Assembly: GCA_964368815.1 (NCBI GenBank)
Contig: CAYJDA010000009.1
Coordinates: 1-64,000 of the forward strand
Direction: 5' to 3'
Origin: CAYJBH01 sp964368815
Lineage (GTDB): Bacteria > Bacillota > Clostridia > Oscillospirales > Ruminococcaceae
DNA length: 64,000 nt
Shown here: positions 15,821 through 24,477 of the stretch, in pieces
Layout: each line of letters begins with the position of its first letter
Numbering within the stretch: position 1 is the stretch's first letter
Program-made: the position numbers and the translations under genes
The notes under the pieces: generated by a model
The model's input: only the letters and a program-made list of their open reading frames with translations
The model's database searches: none
Told to the model about the DNA's origin: nothing

Positions 15821-17212
15821 TTAATGTATCCATCTTTCGGAGCGATATTTGCGCTTGTTAGCTTTATCCTTTATCAAGGTTTTTATTCTGGATACTATAA
15901 TTGCCAATAAATCAGTGTAATCCTTTATTTTGGGGCGTTTATCCTTAGGAATAAATCCATAATACAGCAACATCATTATACCAACACAGGCAACACACGC
16001 TATACTAATAACAACCTGTTGTCCGTCGAACCCTATCAATCCGCCTGCTGTATCCACCGCATCAATTATGTTTCCGCCAATAATTGATACAATAAAGCCC
16101 AGCACTCCGGAAATGCCGCCGATAATTCCCATCTTTAATACTTTTTGTTGTCCTGTTAAGTTGTCGTATTGAACATTAAACAGCGCAACACCCATTATTG
16201 CCCATGCTGTAGCTGAAATTATATTCTGCACTACCATCATTACCATGGCGTTTTCCGGCGTCATAACAAGATATACTGCATTGCTTAGCGCAAAAATAAA
16301 TATCGAGCTAAAAAAGCTGTGTTCAAAGCTATTTCTGCTGGTATACCTTGCCCATAAAACCATTAAAAGAATTTTTTGAACTGACGTAACGGTGCTCATA
16401 ACGCCTAAAAAGGAATAACTAATACCTAACGTTTCTATAACATATATGCTGTTGTGCGGAATCCATATCTGGGTTGCAAGATGCCATAAAACAGTTAGTC
16501 CCATAACCTTTGCTATGTCGTGGGTGGCTAACATTTTAACCATCTCTTTAAGCGTAAGTCCCGCTAAACGGTCTGCATTTGGTTTGTGCATACGTTTTAG
16601 GGCATATAAATCAACAACACAAAACAACACAAGAACAATTCCGATTATCATAAATCCGATTGGCCGTTGCTGTGGTGAAGCTAAGATATCAAGAAGGGCT
16701 GAAGCTATAAGCATTGCTACAGCCATAGAGCCGAGACCTAACCTTTCACGCAGAGCAAAAAAAGAACTTCTATCACGTGGTGGCGTAACAAGCATTACCC
16801 AGTTTCCCATAGCGGGTGCCAGCATAGATAGAATACAATGTCCCATTGAATATATAAGGACAACCAACGCTCCGCCAATTCCGGTACCGCCCAATAAAAT
16901 CGGTATAAAGAAAACTAACGAGAGGCACAGTCGCCCTAAAAAAGTTCCGTAAACCAAGAAGGGTTGTTCCTCCTTAGTTTTGCTTAATATTATCGGCCCT
17001 ACAATCTGAAACAAACCTCCCAAAACCGGTATTGCAAGGATGGTTCCGTTTGCAGCGTCAGAAAACCCCATAAACCTTAGCAATCCGGCAAGATATATGC
17101 CGCCACAAAGGTTAAATATAGCCGTTGTAGCCAGATGATCGACTAAAAAACTACGTCTTGTTCGATGTAAAGCAACCGACTCCTCAGTTTTGGTAATGTT
17201 ATTTTTATCCAT
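15821..17212 (-). CDS. MFS transporter
   Basis: A 463-aa membrane carrier with about twelve hydrophobic helices, a soluble N-terminal tail of about 20 residues and a basic C-terminal tail. A central loop (about residues 200-230) rich in charged residues separates the two halves as expected for the major facilitator superfamily. The specificity is not evident. It begins 7 bases after degV on the same strand and may share its message. Confidence 0.75.
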   Translation of the reverse strand: MDKNNITKTEESVALHRTRRSFLVDHLATTAIFNLCGGIYLAGLLRFMGFSDAANGTILAIPVLGGLFQIVGPIILSKTKEEQPFLVYGTFLGRLCLSLVFFIPILLGGTGIGGALVVLIYSMGHCILSMLAPAMGNWVMLVTPPRDRSSFFALRERLGLGSMAVAMLIASALLDILASPQQRPIGFMIIGIVLVLFCVVDLYALKRMHKPNADRLAGLTLKEMVKMLATHDIAKVMGLTVLWHLATQIWIPHNSIYVIETLGISYSFLGVMSTVTSVQKILLMVLWARYTSRNSFEHSFFSSIFIFALSNAVYLVMTPENAMVMMVVQNIISATAWAIMGVALFNVQYDNLTGQQKVLKMGIIGGISGVLGFIVSIIGGNIIDAVDTAGGLIGFDGQQVVISIACVACVGIMMLLYYGFIPKDKRPKIKDYTDLLAIIVSRIKTLIKDKANKRKYRSERWIH

Positions 17213-17219
17213 ATTCAGC

Positions 17220-18071
17220 TCAATAGGAAAGAATTAATCCCCCGTTGGAAGCGTAAAACGAGCAAAGTCCTCGTGTATCAAACAGACGAATATTAACTAC
17301 GTTTTTATATTTCTCGCCTATCATGTCGCGAAGTTTTTCCGCTCCCTCAAGATTATTGCAGTGGTTTATTATTACCTCTCGCTCCTTGTCCATAGAAAAA
17401 TCAGGGCATAGCTCCGCCATGATTTCAACTATGCGAGCAAGCGCTTTATCTCTACCTCTTGCTTTTTCTAAAACTTTAATACTGCCGTCTTCTGCTCTGG
17501 CAATAGCTCTTATTCCAAGTGTAGATGCAGTTATGCCTACCAACTTGTTCATTCGTCCGGTTTTAATTAGCATATTAAAGTTTTCGAGCGAAAAGATAAG
17601 TGTACGTTTTTTTACAAACTCATCAATAGCTATCTTAATCTCATCGAAATCAAGACCCTTGTCCATCAATTTCATTAGCTGTTCCGTTACCATAATCATG
17701 GTGCCGGCGGTAGCTTTAGTGTCTATAACATGAATTTTTTTATCGGGAAAACTTTCAAGAATCATGTCTCTTGCCTGTAATGCCGAATTATAGGTGCCTG
17801 AAAGTTTAGAGGATATACATACCGCAAAGCTGTTGTGCGCCTTTTTAAATTTATCCGCCCAGTCCTGTGGCGACGGGCATGCCGAACTAGCTTTGCCCTT
17901 TGTTGTGGCAAGGTCAGCTAACATTTTATTGTTATCTATTTCCTCATTGTCGATATATTCGTTATCGCCAATTCTCAGGGTTAGCGGCACAACCGAAAAC
18001 CCAATGTCGGAATTCTGATAGTTGTCCTTGGTGAGATCGCTGGAGCTGTCTGCAACAATTTGATATTTCAT
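17220..18071 (-). CDS. DegV family fatty-acid-binding protein
   Basis: A 283-aa EDD-fold protein. DegV proteins bind long-chain fatty acids, and some (FakB) present them to the FakA kinase. It opens with QIVADSSSDL, and SSACPSPQDW and SSKLSGTYNSA are the ligand-binding blocks of the family. No fakA is in the window. It begins 31 bases after the V-ATPase D-subunit gene and is followed closely by an MFS gene, so these may be the tail of the ATPase transcript. Confidence 0.87.
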   Translation of the reverse strand: MKYQIVADSSSDLTKDNYQNSDIGFSVVPLTLRIGDNEYIDNEEIDNNKMLADLATTKGKASSACPSPQDWADKFKKAHNSFAVCISSKLSGTYNSALQARDMILESFPDKKIHVIDTKATAGTMIMVTEQLMKLMDKGLDFDEIKIAIDEFVKKRTLIFSLENFNMLIKTGRMNKLVGITASTLGIRAIARAEDGSIKVLEKARGRDKALARIVEIMAELCPDFSMDKEREVIINHCNNLEGAEKLRDMIGEKYKNVVNIRLFDTRGLCSFYASNGGLILSY

Positions 18072-18102
18072 GTATTTGCCTACCTTCCTCCATTAACGGT
18101 GT

Positions 18103-18783
18103 TTATCCGCTAATGGTAGCGGCGGTGCGCTCCTGGGCCTTGCGTATCGCCTCTTCAACCATCATATCCTTAACCTTCATCAGCCTTGTTAGGTTTCCAC
18201 GCTCATTTTCGTCTAACTTCATCGTGATGTATCTAATGGTCTCGATGTATCTCGGGATGGTAACGTATTCTAGCGCGTTAACACGCCGACGTGTTTTTTC
18301 TATCTCGATAGATAGTAGTTCAACCGCTTTTTCTATCTCTGCAAGCTCTAACAAATCCTTCATGATTTCGGAGAGAGAAAGAACCGCATCGTCCAGCTCG
18401 CCGGACGTATTGGCAAATGCATAGGGGTAAATTTCGGCAGGTCGGTCGCTCTTTGCTTTAACTTCAAACTGCGGAACGTCAACCGACATAATATTTCGAT
18501 ATCCCACCGAGATGGAAATACTCTGTTTGGGATACAGCAACGCCTGCTCTAAGCTTTCCGGGCTCATGTTGCCGGATGCTGAAGCAAATCCTGCCGATGC
18601 CTGCTCAAGCGACGCCTCCACCTTACGACGAAGTGCCTTGTTCTGTCGCACTATTTCTAAGAACTGTTTCATTAGCTCGTCACGCTTGTCCTTTAACAGC
18701 TTGTGTCCCCTGGTTGCTGTTTTAAGACTATTTTTTAGGCGTGACAGCTCCATGCGTGTCGGGTTTACATTAAGTCTTGCCAC
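18103..18783 (-). CDS. V-type ATP synthase subunit D
   Basis: Central-stalk rotor subunit of the V/A-type ATPase. The 226-aa product is nearly all helical, with the conserved start LNVNPTRMELSRLKNSLKTA and long coiled-coil arms. A GTG start at 18783 follows a GAGGAG site by five bases. It is the last gene of the nine-gene operon running from 26777, and lies 19 bases after the B subunit. Confidence 0.92.
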   Translation of the reverse strand: MARLNVNPTRMELSRLKNSLKTATRGHKLLKDKRDELMKQFLEIVRQNKALRRKVEASLEQASAGFASASGNMSPESLEQALLYPKQSISISVGYRNIMSVDVPQFEVKAKSDRPAEIYPYAFANTSGELDDAVLSLSEIMKDLLELAEIEKAVELLSIEIEKTRRRVNALEYVTIPRYIETIRYITMKLDENERGNLTRLMKVKDMMVEEAIRKAQERTAATISG

Positions 18784-18802
18784 CGGTTCTCCTCAACGTT
18801 AA

Positions 18803-20182
18803 TTATAGCGTATCTTCTGGATAATATTTGTCGATAAATTCCTGCTTAATACGTTTTAGTTCGTTTTTCGGCAGTATGGTTAACAGCTTCCAGCCAAGCT
18901 CAAGGGTTTCTTCTATACTGCGGTTAACGTCGTATCCCTGGCTAACATACAGTTTTTCGAACTCGTCGGCAAAACGTGCAAACTTTTTATCAACCTCGGT
19001 AAGTGCAGCCTCACCCAGAATTGTCATAAGCTCTTTAGCATCCTTTCCTCTTGCATAGGCAGAGAAAAGCTGGTTCATGGTGTTTGCATGATCTTCACGG
19101 GTTTTACCCTCGCCGATACCCTTATCTTTAAGACGGGAAAGCGACGGAAGAACATCGATAGGCGGTGTTAAGCCCTTACGGTAAAGGTCACGAGAAATAA
19201 TAATCTGACCCTCGGTAATATATCCTGTTAGGTCGGGAATTGGATGAGTTTTATCATCTTCCGGCATGGATAGAATCGGAATCATGGTTATGGAACCCTG
19301 TTTTCCGATAAGACGGCCGGCACGCTCATACATAGTTGCAAGGTCGGTGTAGAGATATCCGGGGTATCCACGACGACCGGGAACCTCCTTACGTGCAGCA
19401 GAAACCTCACGAAGAGCCTCAGCGTAGTTGGTAATATCGGTAATAATAACCAGAACATGCATATCCTTTTCGAAGGCAAGATATTCTGCGGCAGTAAGCG
19501 CCATACGTGGTGTAGATATACGCTCAATAGCCGGGTCGTTAGCAAGGTTTAGGAAAAGAACAGCACGGGATAGAGCGCCGGTTTTAGCAAAGTCGTTAAC
19601 AAAGAAGTCTGCCTCTTCAAAGGTAATACCCACTGCGGCGAAAACAACGGCAAAGTTACCGTCATCACCCAGCACCTTAGCCTGACGTGCAATCTGAGCC
19701 GCAAGCTGCGCATGGGGTAGACCTGAACCCGAGAAGATGGGAAGTTTCTGTCCACGAACAAGGGTATTAAGTCCATCTATTGCTGATATACCTGTTTGAA
19801 TAAACTGGTTAGGATAGTCACGTGCAGCAGGATTCATCGGCTGGCCGTTAATGTCTAATCTTTTTTCTGCAAGTATTTCAGGGCCGTTGTCCTTTGGTTT
19901 TCCAAGTCCGTCGAAAACACGCCCGAGCATGTCGTCCGAAACGCCAAGCTCTAATCCATGCCCTAAAAATCTAACCTTAGAATCCTTTAGGTTAATACCG
20001 GCACTGCTCTCAAACAGCTGTACCAGAGCGTCACTACCCTCAATTTCCAGAACACGGCAACGACGAATTTCACCGTTTTGTAACTCAATCTCACCAAGCT
20101 CGCCGTAGGTAACACCTTCAACGCCGCTAACCAGCATCAGAGGGCCCGCTACCTCACCGATGGTACGATATTCTCTCATCAT
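18803..20182 (-). CDS. V-type ATP synthase subunit B
   Basis: Non-catalytic nucleotide-site subunit of the hexameric head. It is 459 aa, the usual length. It has the segment GLPHAQLAAQIARQA in place of a Walker A motif, as expected for B subunits, and the conserved PGRRGYPGYLYTDL block. Two adjacent ATG codons (20182 and 20179) are possible starts. It lies six bases after the A subunit stop. Confidence 0.95.
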   Translation of the reverse strand: MMREYRTIGEVAGPLMLVSGVEGVTYGELGEIELQNGEIRRCRVLEIEGSDALVQLFESSAGINLKDSKVRFLGHGLELGVSDDMLGRVFDGLGKPKDNGPEILAEKRLDINGQPMNPAARDYPNQFIQTGISAIDGLNTLVRGQKLPIFSGSGLPHAQLAAQIARQAKVLGDDGNFAVVFAAVGITFEEADFFVNDFAKTGALSRAVLFLNLANDPAIERISTPRMALTAAEYLAFEKDMHVLVIITDITNYAEALREVSAARKEVPGRRGYPGYLYTDLATMYERAGRLIGKQGSITMIPILSMPEDDKTHPIPDLTGYITEGQIIISRDLYRKGLTPPIDVLPSLSRLKDKGIGEGKTREDHANTMNQLFSAYARGKDAKELMTILGEAALTEVDKKFARFADEFEKLYVSQGYDVNRSIEETLELGWKLLTILPKNELKRIKQEFIDKYYPEDTL

Positions 20183-20188
20183 AACTGT

Positions 20189-21961
20189 TTATTCCTTTCC
20201 GGCTTCTTCAATAAGCTTATCTATCTCTGCCTTAAATCCTTCCTCTATTCTGCGGAAGTCATTTGCAAATATATCCTCTCCTGTATCCTTTGCACGTCCA
20301 ATTTCGTCACGTGATGGAACAGAGATAATGTCCTCAATATTAACCCCTGCAGAAATCGCCTTGCGAGCGGCAGTGTCGAACGCTAATATCAGGGTTATAA
20401 GAGCCGCCTGTTTTTCGCTGGAAGCATATGCATCGGTATCCGAGAATGCGTTCTGCTGTAGGAAGTCTTCACGAAGCATTCTTGCAACCTCCATGGTTAG
20501 GCGGTCGTCATGCGATAAACTGTCCATACCAACAAGCTTAACAATTTCGTTCAGCTCACTTTCAAGCTGGAGTATTCTCATTGCTTCAATACGGTTTACT
20601 GCGTAGGTTTCACCCAGCCTTTCCTCATAGTAAGGAGAAAGTCTGTCGATGTACAGCGAGTAGCTGTTCAGCCAGTTAATAGCAGGGAAGTGCCTTGCGT
20701 AAGCAAGCGAGGCGTCAAGACCCCAGAACACCTTAACTATACGTAGTGTTGCCTGGCTAACAGGTTCCGAGATGTCACCACCCGGAGGTGAAACCGCTCC
20801 GATAGCAGAGAGCGAGCCCTCTCGTCCGTCACTACCGATACAAACAATACGTCCGGCACGCTCATAAAACTGTGCTAAACGGCTTGTTAGGTAAGCAGGG
20901 TATCCCTCTTCACCCGGCATCTCCTCCAAACGTCCGCTCATCTCACGAAGAGCTTCTGCCCAGCGGCTGGTAGAGTCTGCAATAATTGCAACATCGTATC
21001 CCATGTCACGGAAATACTCGGCAATGGTTATCCCTGTATAAACGCTTGCCTCACGAGCCGCAACCGGCATGTCGGAAGTGTTTGCAATAAGAACGGTACG
21101 TTTCATAAGGCTCTCGCCGCTGCGAGGATCCTTTAGCTCAGGGAACTCGCGAAGAACGTCGGTCATTTCGTTTCCACGCTCACCGCAACCAACATAGATA
21201 ACTATATCAACATCGCTCCACTTTGCAAGCTGATGCTGAACAACGGTTTTACCGCTACCAAACGGACCCGGAACAGCGGCTGTGCCGCCCTTAGCAATTG
21301 GGAACAGCATATCAACAATACGCTGACCTGTTACCATAGGAATGTTTGGAGGTAATTTTTGTTTGTATGGACGCTCACGACGAACAGGCCATTTTTGAAG
21401 CATGGTTAGCTCGATATCCTTGCCGTCGTTGTCGGTTAATACCGCAATTTTTTCAATCACGGTAAACTCGCCACTCTCAATAGATTTAAGAGTACCGGAT
21501 TTTCCGAAAGGAATCATAATCTTATGTAAAACGGTTGGGCTCTCCTGAACTGTTCCGATAATATCGCCCTCGCTAAGCTTATCCCCAACCTTAGCGGTTG
21601 GAACAAACTCCCATTTCTTTTCTCTCGAAATGCTGTCTACCTCGATACCGCGCGAAAGATTGGTTCCTACCATCTTGGCGATAACCTCGAGTGGGCGCTG
21701 AATACCGTCGTAGATATTTTCAATCATTCCGGGTCCCAGCTCAACCGACAGCGGTGCTCCGGTCGTTTCAACAACGTCTCCGGGGCCGATACCCGCAGTT
21801 TCTTCATAAACCTGAATAGAAGCAGCGTCGCCACGCATCTCGATAATTTCGCCGATGATACGGTCTTTACCAACCCTAACAACGTCGAACATGTTTGCGT
21901 GAGCCAGTCCCTTAGCAACTACTAATGGACCTGCCACCTTAACAATAGTTCCGTTTTCCAT
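20189..21961 (-). CDS. V-type ATP synthase subunit A, catalytic
   Basis: Catalytic ATPase subunit. Walker A is GPFGSGKTV (about residue 230), and the GERGNEMTDVL block and Walker B region follow. The characteristic non-homologous insert of V-type A subunits lies between the N-terminal barrel and the P-loop. I set the start at ATG 21961 (590 aa, MENGTIVKVAGP), where the family begins. A longer frame to 22009 would run back into the F gene. Confidence 0.95.
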   Translation of the reverse strand: MENGTIVKVAGPLVVAKGLAHANMFDVVRVGKDRIIGEIIEMRGDAASIQVYEETAGIGPGDVVETTGAPLSVELGPGMIENIYDGIQRPLEVIAKMVGTNLSRGIEVDSISREKKWEFVPTAKVGDKLSEGDIIGTVQESPTVLHKIMIPFGKSGTLKSIESGEFTVIEKIAVLTDNDGKDIELTMLQKWPVRRERPYKQKLPPNIPMVTGQRIVDMLFPIAKGGTAAVPGPFGSGKTVVQHQLAKWSDVDIVIYVGCGERGNEMTDVLREFPELKDPRSGESLMKRTVLIANTSDMPVAAREASVYTGITIAEYFRDMGYDVAIIADSTSRWAEALREMSGRLEEMPGEEGYPAYLTSRLAQFYERAGRIVCIGSDGREGSLSAIGAVSPPGGDISEPVSQATLRIVKVFWGLDASLAYARHFPAINWLNSYSLYIDRLSPYYEERLGETYAVNRIEAMRILQLESELNEIVKLVGMDSLSHDDRLTMEVARMLREDFLQQNAFSDTDAYASSEKQAALITLILAFDTAARKAISAGVNIEDIISVPSRDEIGRAKDTGEDIFANDFRRIEEGFKAEIDKLIEEAGKE

Positions 21962-21980
21962 ATAGATGTCCGTTCCTTTC

Positions 21981-22292
21981 TTATTTAAGTATATCGGCAC
22001 CGACTGCACGTTCTACCGACTTGCTGACATTTGCAAGTGCGACCCCGTTTGAGCCGTTTTTACCGGGTATCAATATAACTGCCGGCAAAGGTTGCCTACT
22101 GTATTCGGCGATCTCTTCGCTTAATCGCTGTGCCAAATCGTCGGTTATATAGATAACAGCTGTTTGTTCCTTGGCTAACCTTAAAAGATGCTCCCTCGCC
22201 TCAGTTTCGTTATCAGCATAGCAAACCTTAAGGCCGATAGCCTTAAAGCCGATAACCGTTTCCCTATCTCCAATTACCGCAACGTTATACAT
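21981..22292 (-). CDS. V-type ATP synthase subunit F
   Basis: Small rotor-shaft subunit, 103 aa. VAVIGDRETVIGFKAIGL is the family opening, and the Rossmann-like alternation of strands and helices continues through YITDDLAQRL. Its start overlaps the end of the C subunit by 8 bases, which suggests coupled translation. Confidence 0.9.
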   Translation of the reverse strand: MYNVAVIGDRETVIGFKAIGLKVCYADNETEAREHLLRLAKEQTAVIYITDDLAQRLSEEIAEYSRQPLPAVILIPGKNGSNGVALANVSKSVERAVGADILK

Positions 22293-23283
22293 AGGTTTCC
22301 CTCAGTTTTTCCGATAAAATATCCGATTTAACTCCCGCCTTTAGTCCGGCGAATATGGTTCGAAGCACAACCAGCTCATTCTCCTTAGCGGCTACATAGG
22401 AGATGGGCACCTCAACTCCAAAGGCAACACGTTTGCCCTGTTTAATAAAGGAGGTTAGTGCATCGTCAACCGCTTTATCCAATGCCGCAAGACCCTTTTC
22501 GCGGCGAAGTGTTTCGGCCGCAACAGCAGCAACACTAACAAAGTATGATCCGGTAAAGGTATTAACAACCAGCTCCGGTGTCATTTCGATAAGAAGACGG
22601 CTAATCGGTATATTTCCGCCCTCAATAAAATATTTTTTAAGTTCACTAAACTCGGCACCCATCCTCGTCAATCTAACAGCTGCGCGAAGATTTTGCATGT
22701 CTACTTGAAGCTTAAAGTAATCAATAATGTATTTTTCGCCCGTACCTTCGGCAATTTCACCCATGTCGGCAAATTGTTCCTTGTCGAGAAATCCATCAAC
22801 CATCTGAGGGTCGGCACTGTGTACCAAAGCTGATTTAGCATCGGCGGTAGCCTTTGCAAGGCGTTTTGGAATGGCGGAATATTTGTCTTCCAGAATTGCC
22901 GTTATAAGCTTCTCACCTGCAACCCTGCCGCAATCCGACAGAAGCTGGGTGTAGTCGTCACCGGTTGCAACACCTTTAAGAATGGTTTTAACATTGTGGT
23001 AATCATATTTTGCACGAAAAAAATCAAGCATTGTTTTATCTGCAAAAAGCTCGGATGCCTCACGATAGCAACGCTGGCTCACCTTGGTAAACTCTGCCTC
23101 AATGGTTGCAGGCGTCGTATCCGGCGCTACGTAGGAAAGCTCGACTAAAAGCTTAATACCATCCGAAACAGAATCTGCTTCACACAGACGAATAAGGGTT
23201 GTTCTCGGCAAAAATCCACGCTCAAGTGCCTTTATACGACCACTCGCATAAAGATAATCGATATCTTTTGTCTTTTTGTTCAA
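22285..23283 (-). CDS. V-type ATP synthase subunit C
   Basis: Funnel-like subunit that connects the rotor shaft to the K ring, 332 aa, mostly helical. DYLYASGRIKALE and FFRAKYDYHNVKTIL are recognisable blocks. A TTG start at 23283 with GAGGGG eight bases upstream fits best, just after the E-subunit stop. Confidence 0.9.
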   Translation of the reverse strand: MNKKTKDIDYLYASGRIKALERGFLPRTTLIRLCEADSVSDGIKLLVELSYVAPDTTPATIEAEFTKVSQRCYREASELFADKTMLDFFRAKYDYHNVKTILKGVATGDDYTQLLSDCGRVAGEKLITAILEDKYSAIPKRLAKATADAKSALVHSADPQMVDGFLDKEQFADMGEIAEGTGEKYIIDYFKLQVDMQNLRAAVRLTRMGAEFSELKKYFIEGGNIPISRLLIEMTPELVVNTFTGSYFVSVAAVAAETLRREKGLAALDKAVDDALTSFIKQGKRVAFGVEVPISYVAAKENELVVLRTIFAGLKAGVKSDILSEKLRETYV

Positions 23284-23288
23284 TATTC

Positions 23289-23873
23289 TTACCCCTCAAA
23301 AAGGATGTCGGCAACCTCACCCGATAGCTCGGTTTGAGCCCTGTCAAACAAACGGTCGAAGCTGCAGTTTATCTCGATGTTGTTACAACGAAGAATAAAT
23401 CCACCGCTTATATTAACCGTATCCTTTGCCGGCTTAAAATCCCCGCCAATATTTTTGCTAAGTTGTTTTGCAAGCTGTGAACCAAGTTTATCACGGTCGG
23501 CAGGATTTAATAAAATCTCACCGCTTTTCTCGTTAAGTCCTTTGCCCAGCTCTAAAAGCACTAACAGCATATCGTCCGGCTGTAGTGCAAGAAGCTCCTT
23601 TTTCGCAGCAATAAATGCGCGGTCTATTAAGCTTCTTTTTTTTGTTAGCATAGCCATCTTAACGAAGCCTTCACTGGCATGGCTTGACCGTGCCTTTGCG
23701 GCAGCTACCTCGGCGGCACCCTTTTGTAGGGTTTCTGCCTCGGCCGCCTTTGCCTTTTGGGCATAGCTACGGCTAAGCTCTTCTGCCTGTGCTGTAGCCT
23801 TTGCGATGATGCGATCCTTTTCGGCATTGGCATCAACCGCAATCTGAGCCTTTATCTTCTCAAACCCCTGCAT
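23289..23873 (-). CDS. V-type ATP synthase subunit E
   Basis: Peripheral-stalk subunit, 194 aa. The first 110 residues form a long Ala/Glu/Lys-rich helix and the C-terminal part is the globular head contacting subunits A and B, with the SGGFILRCNNIEIN strand typical of the family. It pairs with the G-type subunit encoded at the start of this operon. Confidence 0.9.
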   Translation of the reverse strand: MQGFEKIKAQIAVDANAEKDRIIAKATAQAEELSRSYAQKAKAAEAETLQKGAAEVAAAKARSSHASEGFVKMAMLTKKRSLIDRAFIAAKKELLALQPDDMLLVLLELGKGLNEKSGEILLNPADRDKLGSQLAKQLSKNIGGDFKPAKDTVNISGGFILRCNNIEINCSFDRLFDRAQTELSGEVADILFEG

Positions 23874-23920
23874 CTGTTAGTCCGTTCCTTTCTAAAAAAA
23901 TGTGGATAGTTTAGCTCGCC

Positions 23921-24412
23921 TTAAACTGCGATACCATTCCACATAAGGAAGGAGATAAGCAGAGCAAGAACAGCATATGTCTCAACAAGTGCCGGATACA
24001 TCATAGCTTTACCGAGTTCTTCGGGGCGCTTTGCAATGATTCCCATACATGCGGCAGCGGCACGGCCCTGAGCAATACCGGAAAATAGGCCTGCAAGTGC
24101 AATAGGCATTGCGCACATAAACAGCGCAAAACCGGTTTCGATAGAAAGGTCGGCAATTCCGCCACCAAGAACACCTATTTTAATCATAATAAGGAACGCG
24201 ATAATCATTCCGTAAATACCCTGTGTTCCGGGAAGCGCCTGTAAAAGCAGTGTTTGACCAAATTTGTCGGGATCTTCGGTAAGTACACCTGCGGCGGCTT
24301 CACCCGCAATACCAACGCCTTTTGCCGAGCCGGTGCCGGCGAGACCCATAGCCAGTGCAGCACCAAGCAGTGCAAGTCCGGTTCCGGAAAACAGTGTTTC
24401 AGCCCAATTCAT
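23921..24412 (-). CDS. V-type ATPase proteolipid subunit K, sodium-binding type
   Basis: Membrane rotor subunit of 163 aa with four helices, i.e. two fused hairpins as in Enterococcus hirae NtpK. The sodium ligands known for NtpK have counterparts here: Leu60, Thr63 and Gln64 in LPGTQG, Gln115 in GIAQGR, and Glu144 in ALVETYA. Only the second hairpin carries the ion-binding Glu. This points to Na+ rather than H+ as coupling ion. The GGAGG site precedes ATG 24412. Confidence 0.93.
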   Translation of the reverse strand: MNWAETLFSGTGLALLGAALAMGLAGTGSAKGVGIAGEAAAGVLTEDPDKFGQTLLLQALPGTQGIYGMIIAFLIMIKIGVLGGGIADLSIETGFALFMCAMPIALAGLFSGIAQGRAAAACMGIIAKRPEELGKAMMYPALVETYAVLALLISFLMWNGIAV

Positions 24413-24477
24413 ATTAAATTTCCTCCGTGTTAAATGTTGTTTTGGTAATTATTTTATTTTTAAGAGGTTTCCCTCGC

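Noticed and set aside
16446..16952. 168-codon open frame antisense to the MFS gene
   Set aside because: Shadow of a membrane protein gene; Arg/Pro/Ser-rich translation with no domain.
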